A stretch of 64,000 bases of DNA from Chryseotalea sanaruensis (lineage in GTDB: Bacteria; Bacteroidota; Bacteroidia; Cytophagales; Cyclobacteriaceae), in NCBI RefSeq assembly GCF_003990915.1, contig NZ_BHXQ01000006.1, forward strand, positions 1 to 64,000, read 5' to 3'. Positions 24,547 to 34,435 of the stretch are shown in pieces (position 1 is the stretch's first letter; every line of letters begins with the position of its first letter). The position numbers were made by a program, and so were the translations under genes. The notes beneath the pieces are model-generated. The model did not search any database. It saw only the letters and a list, made by a program, of their open reading frames with translations, and had not been told where the DNA came from.

Positions 24547-24912
24547 ATGGTTAAAATCTCCTTGTGTTGCCTCCTGTTAGGGCTTTTAATCTGTAATCAA
24601 TCACATGCCCAAGTATCTTATGTTGCGGCCCTATCTGTGGATCAATCGCAACTTTGCGAGCAAGTAGTCGGGATTAAAGACAAGTTTGAATTATTTAACG
24701 TGCACCCAAATCCCGCTGGCAATTTCATACAAATATCAAGCTTGGAGGCGGGTAACCTTCATTTCTACAATCCTACGGGTTCGGCCATACTCTCAATGCC
24801 AATACCCGCGGGTACTTCTAGTATTGATGTGCGTAAACTCAAGCAGGGCTTTTACATTCTTCGCCTCGATGCTGCTGACAAACAATGGCATGTCAGGCTA
24901 ATCAAGGAATAA
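24547..24912 (+). CDS. Short secreted protein with T9SS type A sorting domain
   Basis: The 121-residue protein has a signal peptide (about 1-22, ending SHAQ). The rest is almost entirely a type A T9SS C-terminal sorting domain: 'FNVHPNPAGNFIQI' followed by 'LHFYNPTGSAIL', 'SIDVRKLKQGFYILRL' and a terminal 'VRLIKE'. The cargo portion is only about 25 residues, so the protein is essentially a bare sorting domain. It lies 37 bp upstream of the large G8-domain gene and may be co-transcribed with it. Confidence 0.8.
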   Translation: MVKISLCCLLLGLLICNQSHAQVSYVAALSVDQSQLCEQVVGIKDKFELFNVHPNPAGNFIQISSLEAGNLHFYNPTGSAILSMPIPAGTSSIDVRKLKQGFYILRLDAADKQWHVRLIKE

Positions 24913-24949
24913 CATGGTCTTTACTCATTTCAATTAATTAAGATTTTGT

Positions 24950-27862
24950 ATGAAAAATATATTCTTTACTATCCTTGCATTTTTATTTATATCATTTGTT
25001 GGTGAAGCGCAAATACTGGAAGTACAATTTTATGATACGCTAAGATTAGAGGTGCCAGCTACTACAATAGGAAACATTCAATGGCAGATTTCTAATGATG
25101 GCGAATCGTGGGAAAATTTAACAAACGCAAATGCTTTTACAACTAAACAAGTCATTCTTAATACAAGCAATTACTTTCGAGCTCAAATAACGCAACAAGA
25201 TTGCGCGCCTACATTTTCTGACATAACACAAGTTATAGGCACACCTGTTCACCTATGGTCTAACCCAGCAACATGGCCAAATGGAAAACCAACCACAGGC
25301 AGTGAAGTCGTTATTCCAGAAGGCATGACTATTCGATTAGATGAAAATCCGCCTGCATTAGGTGGCATTACAGTTAATGGGGAATTGGAATTTGCCAGAA
25401 AGGATTTACAACTTAGCGCTAAATGGATTATGGTGCATGGTACGCTACGCATAGGCACTGAACAACATCCATTTTTACAAAAAGCGACTATTTCACTAAC
25501 TGATACTGACACACAAGCCAGCATTATGGGTATGGGAACGCGTGGCATTGTACTCATGGATGGAAACCTTGAGTTACATGGTAAATCTCCTGATGTAATA
25601 TGGACTAAACTCAATGAACATGCAGCATTAGGATCAACATCAATCAACTTACTACAAAATGTGGATTGGAAAGTTGGAGATGAGTTAGTCATTGCTCCAA
25701 CTGATTATTACCTGGCAGGCAATGGTATTTCTACTACGCAGAAAAATACGATTACATCTGTTAATAGTACTCAGATTGGATTAACTACCCCACTCAATGC
25801 ATTTCGTTGGGGGCTTTTACAATACCCTACTACCCCGGGTATGAGTTTGCAGCCTGCCAATTTATTAACACCCCCACAACCTGATACAGAAACATTACAA
25901 ACACCACTTGTGCTTGATGAAAGAGCTGAAATTGGAAACTTGAGTCGCAACATTGTAATACAAGCCCCCGATGATGACGTTTGGCAAACACAAGGTTTTG
26001 GCGTTCATATCATGGTGATGGGATCTTCGGTAGCACATGTCGATGGTGTTGAAATTAAACGAGGTGGACAAAGAGGAAGATTAAGACGTTATCCTTTTCA
26101 TTGGCACATGCTAAGCTACAATGGTACTCAGGCTATTGCTGATGCCAGTGGCCAGTATTTTAAAAATTCAGTTATCCATACTTCAAGAAACAGGGGCATT
26201 GTAATTCATGGTACTAATGGGGTGCTTGTGCAAAATAATATTGTATATGATATTCAGGGTCATGGAATTTTTACTGAAGATGCAGTAGAACGCAGAAATA
26301 TAATTGATGGCAATCTTGTGTTACGTGTAAGAAATCCACCTTATGCGAGTCGATTAAAAATGCATGAAGTAAATGAGAAAGGCTCTTCAGGATTTTGGAT
26401 AAGTAATCCAGATAATACAATCATTAACAACATTGCTGCTGATTGTGGATCATTTGGCTTTTGGCTAGCCTTCCCAACACGACCTTTTGGTGAAAGTACA
26501 GGTGTAGTGGCCGAAGATGGCTTACTAATGAATCCGAGTCGTATGGAATTTGGTGTGTTTGATAATAATACATCGCATTCAAATGGAATAAACGGTATTC
26601 ATATCGATGATGTTGAAAATGATAATGAAGGCAATACAATCGGGTTTCAATATGCCTCAAATGAAGGAGGTAGAGCAACACCTTGGCCAGAGCCAAGCTT
26701 GCGTAGATTTCATTTAACGCGCTTTAAAGTTTGGAAAAATATGGGGCCGGGCGTATGGGACAGTGCCAGACGCCCAACTAACCAATCTGTTGTGTCGGCC
26801 GATAATCATGGAAGATTTTTTGCAGGTTCAGGTGATGATGGTATTATCGAACGATCACTCATTATTGGCACCAGCCTTAACCACGAAATGAATGGTACTG
26901 GTAGAAGCGATGTCGCTGATCCCTTTGTTGGTTTTTCAAATCCTGATCCTGTTGCATTTGCTACATACCACAGTACGTTTGATATACGTGATAATATTGT
27001 AATCAATTTTCCGGCTACAGCTAATGGACGCAGTGGTGTTTTCTCAACAGAAGATTATTATACAAGGCCAGTTGACAAAGGAATGATAAGAAATACGAAC
27101 AATCTTATTCAAAACTCACATCCAGGAGTAAAGTTACGACCTGTATTTCAGCACTATGCACTGGCTTCGGCTCTATTAGATGCGCAAGGTGTATGGGGCC
27201 CAGCCGGAAATTATTTTGTATACGATGAACCCTTTTTTACTTATGGAAAAACAGTGAGCGTAGTACCACCCGGTGACATATCAGGTGGGGTTAGTGTGCC
27301 GGGCCCCTTTTATGGTTTTGAAGGATTTGTGCTGCATGGTGTGGGTGACACTCCTCCACAAAATCAGTCTTACAATGACCTGATGGGAATTGAGGTCAAC
27401 CGATTAAACAATGATTTACAAACCATAGCAACATGGACAGTTAACCCCGCTCAATCCGGTTGGTTACTTGATCACATGCGTCATTTTGCAACAACACCTG
27501 AGGGCATTTATGAACTGACTTTCCCTTGGGAAACAACGCATCCAACAAACTTTCAAGTGAATGTAGAAAATATGTTGGAAGCAAGCGACACACAAGTAAT
27601 AGGAATACAATTTGATGGCAATATCAATGCTTCTGTTAGGCTATGGGTTGACTCCGATACCTGGTTTAATTATGCAGAACTAAACTCACTACAAGAGATA
27701 ATTGATTCTGATGGTGAAACCTTTTGGCAGGATAATGTTAATAACAGGGTGTGGGTAAAAATAAGAGGTGGCCGTTGGGAGTTTTGGACCAATAATCCGC
27801 AGGAAGATTTACCCAGCAGTGATGAATTGATATATGAAACGGTTGTATTAAGAATATTTTAA
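24950..27862 (+). CDS. Large secreted G8-domain protein, parallel beta-helix
   Basis: The 970-residue protein has a signal peptide (MKNIFFTILAFLFISFVGEA). After an Ig-like stretch comes a G8 domain (about 95-215): 'WSNPATWPNGKPTTGSEVVIPEG', the tryptophan-rich start, then glycine-spaced strands such as 'GGITVNGELEF'. A parallel beta-helix region follows (about 300-700), rich in 'NIVYDIQGHGIF'-like steps. This architecture resembles CEMIP/TMEM2-type proteins, some of which degrade hyaluronan, and polysaccharide binding or cleavage is plausible. No sorting domain is seen at the C-terminus, unlike the neighbouring short gene. Substrate unknown. Confidence 0.8.
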   Translation: MKNIFFTILAFLFISFVGEAQILEVQFYDTLRLEVPATTIGNIQWQISNDGESWENLTNANAFTTKQVILNTSNYFRAQITQQDCAPTFSDITQVIGTPVHLWSNPATWPNGKPTTGSEVVIPEGMTIRLDENPPALGGITVNGELEFARKDLQLSAKWIMVHGTLRIGTEQHPFLQKATISLTDTDTQASIMGMGTRGIVLMDGNLELHGKSPDVIWTKLNEHAALGSTSINLLQNVDWKVGDELVIAPTDYYLAGNGISTTQKNTITSVNSTQIGLTTPLNAFRWGLLQYPTTPGMSLQPANLLTPPQPDTETLQTPLVLDERAEIGNLSRNIVIQAPDDDVWQTQGFGVHIMVMGSSVAHVDGVEIKRGGQRGRLRRYPFHWHMLSYNGTQAIADASGQYFKNSVIHTSRNRGIVIHGTNGVLVQNNIVYDIQGHGIFTEDAVERRNIIDGNLVLRVRNPPYASRLKMHEVNEKGSSGFWISNPDNTIINNIAADCGSFGFWLAFPTRPFGESTGVVAEDGLLMNPSRMEFGVFDNNTSHSNGINGIHIDDVENDNEGNTIGFQYASNEGGRATPWPEPSLRRFHLTRFKVWKNMGPGVWDSARRPTNQSVVSADNHGRFFAGSGDDGIIERSLIIGTSLNHEMNGTGRSDVADPFVGFSNPDPVAFATYHSTFDIRDNIVINFPATANGRSGVFSTEDYYTRPVDKGMIRNTNNLIQNSHPGVKLRPVFQHYALASALLDAQGVWGPAGNYFVYDEPFFTYGKTVSVVPPGDISGGVSVPGPFYGFEGFVLHGVGDTPPQNQSYNDLMGIEVNRLNNDLQTIATWTVNPAQSGWLLDHMRHFATTPEGIYELTFPWETTHPTNFQVNVENMLEASDTQVIGIQFDGNINASVRLWVDSDTWFNYAELNSLQEIIDSDGETFWQDNVNNRVWVKIRGGRWEFWTNNPQEDLPSSDELIYETVVLRIF

Positions 27863-27937
27863 ACCTGTAGAGAAAGCTTCTAACGGGCTAAAATTTATTG
27901 CCTTAAATGGGCTAATTCTTTACTAATAAATAAAAAA

Positions 27938-28064
27938 CCATTTCGTTTAGATAAACTTTAATACTCATCCTTAACAGAAAAGAAGATTGGAAGTGAGCCT
28001 GTCTGCACGTAGCCATTTAGGCAAAGGCAGGGCCACTAAAAATGGCTTAACTAAACGAAATTGG
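27938..28064. repeat. TTTAGTTAAG-type inverted-repeat element, long copy
   Basis: The left end CCATTTCGTTTAGATAAAC (27938-27956) and right end GCTTAACTAAACGAAATTGG (28045-28064) are imperfect inverted repeats. The interior differs from the 39.6-kb copy and shares 'GCCTGTCTGCACGTAGCC' and 'GGCAAAGGCAGGGCC' with the 23.5-kb copy. It fills much of the 351-bp spacer between the G8 gene and the permease gene. Confidence 0.6.
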
Positions 28065-28213
28065 ATTAAAAAACTCGTTGTTGAATGGTGATCCCTCCGT
28101 TAACAGATCATTGTATGCCTTAAAAATAAGGCATATAATTTTATTAAAGGAAGGCTTTCCGAGATAGAAAATACTGTAAACTGTTACTACCTTACCATAA
28201 CCTAAACCGAACT

Positions 28214-30556
28214 ATGTTTCGCCATTACCTTCGCACCATTTGGCGCAATCTGCGCTCCTTAGATGCTTTTATTAATATCACAGGTCTCTCTGTAGGCTTT
28301 GCTTTTTTTATAGTAATCTTTATTTGGATAAGCTATGAACGAAGTTATGACGATTTCCATAATGAAGTTGAATCCATTTATAGAGTGACTCAAAAAAAAT
28401 TTGATGGTGACAGCATCACTTCACAGGTTGCACTAACTCCCGGTCCTTTAGCCGAGTATCTACAATCAACACAAGCAGCCGTTCAAAAAACTACACGAAC
28501 CACATTGGTTGAGTTCTGTATTAGAACTGACATAAACTGTTTGTACAAAAAAGGTATTGCAGTTGACTCATCCTTTCTTGACATATTTACTTTTCCATTA
28601 ATAAAAGGAAACGCATCAACCTTTGGACATGAACCAAATCAAATAATAATTACTAAAAGACTTGCGGAAGTTTTTTTTGGCAATGAAGATCCGCTGGGTA
28701 AAACTTTTGTTATAGGTCCTATTAATCTTCTCGTTGTTGCTGTGATGGATAACCCAGCAGAGAATAACCATTTTTATGATTTTGATTTTTTAATTCCATT
28801 ACAATTTATGTCCGGTAATGGATTGATCACTACTGACAATTGGTACTTTTCCAGTTTACATACCTATGTTAAATTAAATGCAGACTACGATCCTGCTATC
28901 TTCGAAAAATCAATTTCAAAAGCACTTCTCGAAAATCAGGAAGATGGTAATTCACTATTAACATTGCAACCACTTCAAGCAATCCATTTGTATTCTACAG
29001 ATTTAAGTAATGATGTGCCTGGCCGAGGAAATGCTACTTATGTTAGTATTTTTTCATGGGTTGGTGCATTGGTTTTACTTATAGCCTGCCTTACCTATGC
29101 CAATCTTACAACAGCAAAGTTATTTAAGCGAAATCATGCTGTGGCGGTAAGAAAGGTATTAGGTTCAAGCACTTCACAAATTATTCTTTATAGCATAGTA
29201 GAAACTTTTTTATATGCACTGATTGCGCTGTTCATGGCGCTTATAATAGTTTGGCTCGTGCTTCCACACTTTAATGCCTTAACAGGTTTAAAACTGCTTC
29301 TTACTTTCTCTTTGGAAAATTGTTTGTACCTGATCAGTATATTGAGTGTTACAACCTTACTTTCAGGAATTTACCCGGCCTTGCTGTTAACAAAGCAACA
29401 AGCAGTAGCATCACTTAAGGGTCAATCAACCGCTGACGGAGCACTTTCGATAAGACGTATGCTAGTTGTAACACAATTCAGTTTGGCCATTGGTTTGGTA
29501 AGTGCAACCTTAATCATACAAGACCAACTTAACTTTATCAGTAATAAAGCTTTGGGCTACAATAAAGAGCAGGTCATATCCTTCACGGCTTTAAGAAAAT
29601 TTTTACCTCAGTTCGAATCGTTGCGTAGCGAATTAAAAGCACTAAGTCAGGTAACAGCAGTAACTGGACATAATCATCCTATTGTATTTACAGACGAAAA
29701 CACCAGCGATGTGGAATGGAGCGGTAAACCCGAAACAGACCATACCTTTTTCCATAAGTTGATTGTTGACCACGAATTTATCGATGTCTATGGTTTATCC
29801 GTAAAATCAGGTCGAGCGTTTACCTTACCCGCACAAAATGATACTGCTTCTATTATGTTGAATGAACGTGCAGCAGCCATTATGAATATTATAGAAGCAG
29901 AGGAGCAAGAAATTGTAGTCCATGACCGTAAATATCGTCTTATTGGTATTCTCAAAGATTTTCATTTTAAGTCAGTGCATAAATCGATTGAGCCCTTGAT
30001 TATGTACACGTATCCCTCTGCCATTAACAATGTTTCAGTGAAGGTCACAGAGGGTAGCCAGGCAACGGTGGCAGCTATTGAGTCAATCTTTAAAAAATAT
30101 GCACCAGATCGCCCCTTTGATTATCACTTTATTGACGAGGACGTGGCCAATTTATATAAAACAGAGCAGCGAACTAATATTGTGTTCTCTTATTTGGGCG
30201 GTTTTGCGCTCTTTATATCTTGCCTTGGCCTATTGGGTATAGTTCGGTTTATGACTGAGCAGCGTGCCAAAGAAATAGCAGTACGAAAAGTGCTAGGTGC
30301 TTCTACTTTTTCAATTACAAGTATATTATCAGCAGAGTATGCTAAAATTTTATTGATTGCATTTTTATTGTCTAGTGTAGTAGTGTATTTGACAATGCAG
30401 GAGTGGCTGCAAGTGTTTGCGTACCGAACTGATATTTCTTTTTATTCTTTTATTGTAAGTTTTAGTTTTGCGTTACTTACCGCCATGCTGACAGTGGGCA
30501 TTGTTATCCTTAGGTCAGCCAATACAAATCCGGTTGTCAGTTTGAGAAACGAATAA
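28214..30556 (+). CDS. FtsX/MacB-type ABC transporter permease
   Basis: The 780-residue inner-membrane protein has the duplicated Bacteroidota layout. There is an N-terminal helix (FINITGLSVGFAFFIVIFIWI), a MacB-like periplasmic domain (about 45-240), three helices around 285-395 with 'AVAVRKVLGSSTSQII', then a second periplasmic domain (about 440-650) and a final three-helix FtsX block with 'EIAVRKVLGASTFSI'. The two 'AVRKVLG' motifs are the cytoplasmic coupling helices. No ATPase gene is adjacent, so it must pair with a subunit encoded elsewhere. Substrates of this group are mostly unknown. Confidence 0.9.
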   Translation: MFRHYLRTIWRNLRSLDAFINITGLSVGFAFFIVIFIWISYERSYDDFHNEVESIYRVTQKKFDGDSITSQVALTPGPLAEYLQSTQAAVQKTTRTTLVEFCIRTDINCLYKKGIAVDSSFLDIFTFPLIKGNASTFGHEPNQIIITKRLAEVFFGNEDPLGKTFVIGPINLLVVAVMDNPAENNHFYDFDFLIPLQFMSGNGLITTDNWYFSSLHTYVKLNADYDPAIFEKSISKALLENQEDGNSLLTLQPLQAIHLYSTDLSNDVPGRGNATYVSIFSWVGALVLLIACLTYANLTTAKLFKRNHAVAVRKVLGSSTSQIILYSIVETFLYALIALFMALIIVWLVLPHFNALTGLKLLLTFSLENCLYLISILSVTTLLSGIYPALLLTKQQAVASLKGQSTADGALSIRRMLVVTQFSLAIGLVSATLIIQDQLNFISNKALGYNKEQVISFTALRKFLPQFESLRSELKALSQVTAVTGHNHPIVFTDENTSDVEWSGKPETDHTFFHKLIVDHEFIDVYGLSVKSGRAFTLPAQNDTASIMLNERAAAIMNIIEAEEQEIVVHDRKYRLIGILKDFHFKSVHKSIEPLIMYTYPSAINNVSVKVTEGSQATVAAIESIFKKYAPDRPFDYHFIDEDVANLYKTEQRTNIVFSYLGGFALFISCLGLLGIVRFMTEQRAKEIAVRKVLGASTFSITSILSAEYAKILLIAFLLSSVVVYLTMQEWLQVFAYRTDISFYSFIVSFSFALLTAMLTVGIVILRSANTNPVVSLRNE

Positions 30557-30650
30557 GAATTTGATGTGATGATAGGATGCTGTGATAATGTGTTGATGTG
30601 ATCGTGTGCTCATTAGCCGATTTGTTGATAGGCTCGTAGAATAATAAACT

Positions 30651-30697
30651 CTTCCGAATTTGAAATTCGGAAGCCCTATCAAAGGGTCTGTGACCCC
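30651..30697. repeat. 'CTTCCGAATT...AATTCGGAAG' repeat, copy 1
   Basis: A 10-bp perfect stem (30651-30660 / 30664-30673) is followed by CCCTATCAAAGGGTCTG. The whole block reappears in reverse orientation at about 60122-60165. It lies about 100 bp after the permease stop and might help terminate transcription, though no T-run follows. Confidence 0.6.
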
Positions 30698-30861
30698 AAC
30701 TATCATATTGATAAGCGGATAGTATACCAAAACAAAAATCTAAATTATAAATTCAAGATAGATGCATTAAATTTTCGGAAGAGAACTTATTGATAATCTA
30801 ATCTGCTAATCCGTTTAGGTTACACTGATTTCAATAAGAGTAGGATTTTATAAAACGAATC

Positions 30862-30907
30862 ATCCGTCAGACCGCTGAAGGAGGATGCAAAAAGCGGTCA
30901 GACGGAT
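30862..30907. repeat. 15-bp perfect hairpin repeat, copy 2
   Basis: ATCCGTCAGACCGCT (30862-30876) pairs perfectly with 30893-30907. The arms are identical to the copy at 23655-23700 while the loop differs, which suggests selection or spread of the arms. Confidence 0.7.
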
Positions 30908-30950
30908 TTTAGCTAAAGAAGTACAATTCAATCATCAAACAAATGAAAAG

Positions 30951-31263
30951 AAAAATCATCGTCCCTTCGGAGACGATGATTGGAAAGAAGCAATCTATCA
31001 CAATGCAATTCATCTCCGCAACTAACCAGATTGCTTCGGCTTCCTCCCCACAAGCCTGCAGCAGAACCTCGCAAAGACGTGCTCTTTTATTTTTAACTTG
31101 ATCGTGTCATTGCGAATTTGCAGAATGGGTTCTGTGCTGGGCGATTGAAACAACCTGATTCTGTTGATGACTTCTTTAATGAAAAAATACTTACAACCTC
31201 TGCCCACGCGTCACGAAGTAGACAAGGCATTAATAAATCATCATCCCTGCGGAGACAATGATT
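30951..31263. repeat. Repeat-dense spacer with 'ATCATCGT' hairpins
   Basis: Part of a 754-bp gene-free spacer (30557-31310). It holds a second copy of the ATCATCGTC..GACGATGAT hairpin (about 30956-30982), a degenerate third copy (31238-31263), and between them a 'CCTCGCAAAGACG...CGTCATTGCGAA' inverted pair (about 31066-31120) typical of Bacteroidota intergenic repeats. No reading frame here looks like a gene. Confidence 0.5.
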
Positions 31264-31310
31264 AGAATCAAGCTTACATGAAGATGCTAAAATCTATCGA
31301 GGAGTAAACA

Positions 31311-32972
31311 TCAATCATCAGGGGTGATGTTAGCATTGTAGGGATGAAGGTCAATGAATGCTCCCTTAAGATGAAATTCTTTCCATTCATTCCAAAAGTC
31401 TACAGAAAAGAGTTCAGGATAGTTTTCCAGAAAAGTATCGCGTAGGGGGCCTTCGGGCAATAAGAATTTAAGTAACTCTTCAGGAAAAATATCATTCTCT
31501 AATACTACATCCTGGTATTCAGCAAAATACTCTTCCTCGTCATATCTAGGTTTACGGAGTACTCTGAATGTGCAATCACTGAGCGGAACAACTTCATCAT
31601 AGTCGTAGAAAACAATTTTTTTATTAGTAGTCACACCGAAATTTTTGATCAGTAAATCGCCCGGAAAAATATTGGTATAAGCCATTTCCTTAATTGCCTT
31701 ACCATAGTCTAAAATGACCTCTTTATTTTCTTGATCGGAGTGATGCTGTAGGTATAAATTTAAGGGCTCTAATTTACGTTCAATAAAAACAGTTCTAAAT
31801 ATCAGGTAACCAGATTCTAGCCCCACACTTGCTGGAGCCCCTGCTAATAGTTCATTCTTTAGTTGAGTATCAAACCATTTTTCAGGTAGCGCAAGATTTT
31901 TAAAATTTTGAACATCTGCCAGCCTCCCAACTCTGTCATGCTCCGCCACAAATCGATACTTTTGAAAAACTTCTTTTTCCGTTGTGTTTTTTGGTGGCTT
32001 GATGTTTCCGCGTACTACTTTAAAGACATAATTGCTAGCCGGATGATAGAAGACAAACATAACCATACCTGCAATACCAGGTGCATGGGTAAATTTAGCA
32101 TCTGAGGATTGCATTTTTCTGTACATATTCTGAAGCAGCAATTCCTTTCCTAAATCCTGATAACCAAGGTTAATTAACAGTTGAGCCCTGGGCTTAGAGG
32201 GCATTACAGAAAGAAGGAAGTTAACAGTACCACAAGGCGATTCACTATTAACCAAAAAATAAGAACGACTGAATGAGAATATATTTTTTATCGACTCTTC
32301 GTCTAACAACAAGCCTTTAATAGAAGCTCCCGCTTCCGAAACTTGCATGGCAATGGTTATTGGGAAAGCGCGAGTAGCACCTTGAATCTTACCAACGGCA
32401 TAAGCTTGTTTATTCCTGAAAAAAAGATTCTTGTGGAATACCAATCCTAAGACCTTTTCTGAAACATCTGTCTCAATTTTCTTTACGAGTAGTTGAGTCT
32501 CTCTCTCAAAATGTATAAATCCAACCTTTAATTCAAAATTTTTAAGAGCCTTTGCCAGCGTATCGTACAGGTTATTAGTTACCTGATAAATAGATACCGG
32601 TTGTTTAAATTCAGAGAAACTGGGAATTGAGATAATATGCTGTAAGCCTTTATAAGCAAATGCCTGACGGATAATAGCATTGTGAAAACTGATCGCCATG
32701 GGCAACCAGGAGTCATCCAAATAGGAGGTAACAAAAATCCTTGAAACTGCATCCCAATCAATTTTTCCAAAATCGATCTGCGTTTGCAGCATTTTGGCTA
32801 AACTATCAATTGCAAACTCGTGCAATTCCATGCGCTGTTGTATAGCCCTGCGCTGTTCATGCCACTGCATTTTTTCAAAACGAATATTTGCAGAATGGGA
32901 GAAAGTATTGAATTGAATCCGGAAGTTGTTGAAACCATTAATTAAGGCATCTGCAACTTCCGGATTAGTCAT
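31311..32972 (-). CDS. aceK: Isocitrate dehydrogenase kinase/phosphatase
   Basis: The 553-residue bifunctional enzyme phosphorylates and dephosphorylates isocitrate dehydrogenase, switching carbon between the TCA cycle and the glyoxylate bypass. The AceK-specific kinase core is clear: 'APGIAGMVMFVFYHPASNYVFKV' as the glycine-rich ATP site, then 'KPPKNTTEKEVFQKY' and 'EHDRVGRLADV'; later 'FYDYDEVVPL' as the metal-binding region and 'DIFPEEL'. Length is close to the 578 residues of the E. coli enzyme. The ATG at 32972 is taken over a TTG two codons earlier. The gene follows icd by 11 bp, an operon linking enzyme and regulator. No isocitrate lyase or malate synthase is in the window. Confidence 0.93.
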   Translation of the reverse strand: MTNPEVADALINGFNNFRIQFNTFSHSANIRFEKMQWHEQRRAIQQRMELHEFAIDSLAKMLQTQIDFGKIDWDAVSRIFVTSYLDDSWLPMAISFHNAIIRQAFAYKGLQHIISIPSFSEFKQPVSIYQVTNNLYDTLAKALKNFELKVGFIHFERETQLLVKKIETDVSEKVLGLVFHKNLFFRNKQAYAVGKIQGATRAFPITIAMQVSEAGASIKGLLLDEESIKNIFSFSRSYFLVNSESPCGTVNFLLSVMPSKPRAQLLINLGYQDLGKELLLQNMYRKMQSSDAKFTHAPGIAGMVMFVFYHPASNYVFKVVRGNIKPPKNTTEKEVFQKYRFVAEHDRVGRLADVQNFKNLALPEKWFDTQLKNELLAGAPASVGLESGYLIFRTVFIERKLEPLNLYLQHHSDQENKEVILDYGKAIKEMAYTNIFPGDLLIKNFGVTTNKKIVFYDYDEVVPLSDCTFRVLRKPRYDEEEYFAEYQDVVLENDIFPEELLKFLLPEGPLRDTFLENYPELFSVDFWNEWKEFHLKGAFIDLHPYNANITPDD

Positions 32973-32983
32973 CTGCAATAAAT

Positions 32984-34435
32984 TTATTGACCCTGGCCTG
33001 CAGAAAAGGCTACTTCACCATCAAACGTGTAAAGATTTTCTGTCTTAATTATTTCAAAGCCAGCATCTGTTATTTGTTGATAAAGACTCATCACATCATG
33101 ACTGGTTGAAGGCTTAAGTTCTTCATTTTTAAACCTGCAGCGCCAGTGATCTGTACAGAACGTTTCAGGCATTCCACCGGGGTAAACCTTTACCCCTCGA
33201 TTGGTAATCATTGATAGGTGCATCTTTCCAGCCTTAATATCTTTCAATGCATTACCTAACTTATTGGGATCGCGGTCTTTTTCATGTAAAAATATATCTA
33301 CACCCACTAACTCCTTTTTAGCCGGTACAGTTGGACTTGCCTTTACATGAATAGTTTTTCCTACTGCCTTTGAATAATCTACCGCTTTAAGTGTTTGTGG
33401 TTGCTGACCTAAGCGCTGAATAATTGCCTGAGCAAATTCTTTTGTACCTACCTTTTGCTTACTGTTACCCTCCTTGAAAATATCATAAGTATGTATACCG
33501 TCCTCTAGCGTGCGAAGCCAGGCGTTGTGTACTTTTTGGGCTACATCAGCCTGATTTATATGAATAAGCATTTGTACCGCACCCAATACAAGTCCTGAAG
33601 GGTTTGCTAAATTTTGGCCAGCACGTCTAGGAGCCGAACCATGGATGGCTTCAAACATTGCAAAGCCATCTCCAATATTTGCGGAGCCTGCTAAGCCCAC
33701 GGAACCAGTTATCTGTGCGGCCACATCAGATAAAATGTCACCATATAAGTTAGGCATAACTATAACATCAAACGCTTCTGGTGTATCCGCTAATTTGGCG
33801 GCACCAATATCAACTATCCAATGCTCTTTCTCTAAATCCGGATATTCCTGGCCTATTGCCTCAAACATTTTGTGGAACAATCCATCAGTAATTTTCATGA
33901 TGTTGTCCTTGGTGAAGCAAGTAACTTTTTTGCGTCCATATTGACGTGCGTACTCGAAGGCATAACGGATAATTTTCTCAGTTCCCGGCTTGGTTATAAT
34001 TTTAAGACACTGGGTAACTTCGTCAGTTTGTTGGTGTTCAATGCCAGCATAAAGATCCTCCTCATTTTCTCTTACGATGATGATATCCATCTTTGGATGC
34101 TTGGTTTCCACAAAAGGATGTAAAGAACTACATGGCCTTATGTTGGCATATAAACCAATCACTTTTCTTACCGTAACGTTCAAGCTCTTAAATCCACCTC
34201 CCTGTGGAGTAGTGATGGGCGCTTTAAGAAATACTTTAGTCCTACGTAACGAATCCCAGGCATGCGGCTCAATCCCTGAAGAATGACCTCTGTTATATAC
34301 TTTTTCTCCTATCTCAATTGTATCAATTTCAATGTTAGCGCCAGCTGCCTGAATGATGTCTAAGGTAGCTTGCATGATTTCCGGGCCTATGCCATCTCCG
34401 TAGGCTACAGTAATAGGTACTTTATTTTGTATCAT
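32984..34435 (-). CDS. icd: NADP-type isocitrate dehydrogenase (long form)
   Basis: The 483-residue enzyme oxidises isocitrate to 2-oxoglutarate. It has the beta-decarboxylating dehydrogenase core ('YGDGIGPEIM', 'MDIIIVRENEEDLYAGIEH', 'MPNLYGDILSDVAAQ', 'EAIHGSAPRRAG') plus a C-terminal extension of about 140 residues, as in Thermus- and Rickettsia-type enzymes. Ser84 in GGFKSLNVTVR corresponds to the serine phosphorylated by AceK in E. coli (Ser113), and the next gene is aceK. It is the first gene of the pair, with an AT-rich 308-bp region upstream. Confidence 0.92.
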   Translation of the reverse strand: MIQNKVPITVAYGDGIGPEIMQATLDIIQAAGANIEIDTIEIGEKVYNRGHSSGIEPHAWDSLRRTKVFLKAPITTPQGGGFKSLNVTVRKVIGLYANIRPCSSLHPFVETKHPKMDIIIVRENEEDLYAGIEHQQTDEVTQCLKIITKPGTEKIIRYAFEYARQYGRKKVTCFTKDNIMKITDGLFHKMFEAIGQEYPDLEKEHWIVDIGAAKLADTPEAFDVIVMPNLYGDILSDVAAQITGSVGLAGSANIGDGFAMFEAIHGSAPRRAGQNLANPSGLVLGAVQMLIHINQADVAQKVHNAWLRTLEDGIHTYDIFKEGNSKQKVGTKEFAQAIIQRLGQQPQTLKAVDYSKAVGKTIHVKASPTVPAKKELVGVDIFLHEKDRDPNKLGNALKDIKAGKMHLSMITNRGVKVYPGGMPETFCTDHWRCRFKNEELKPSTSHDVMSLYQQITDAGFEIIKTENLYTFDGEVAFSAGQGQ

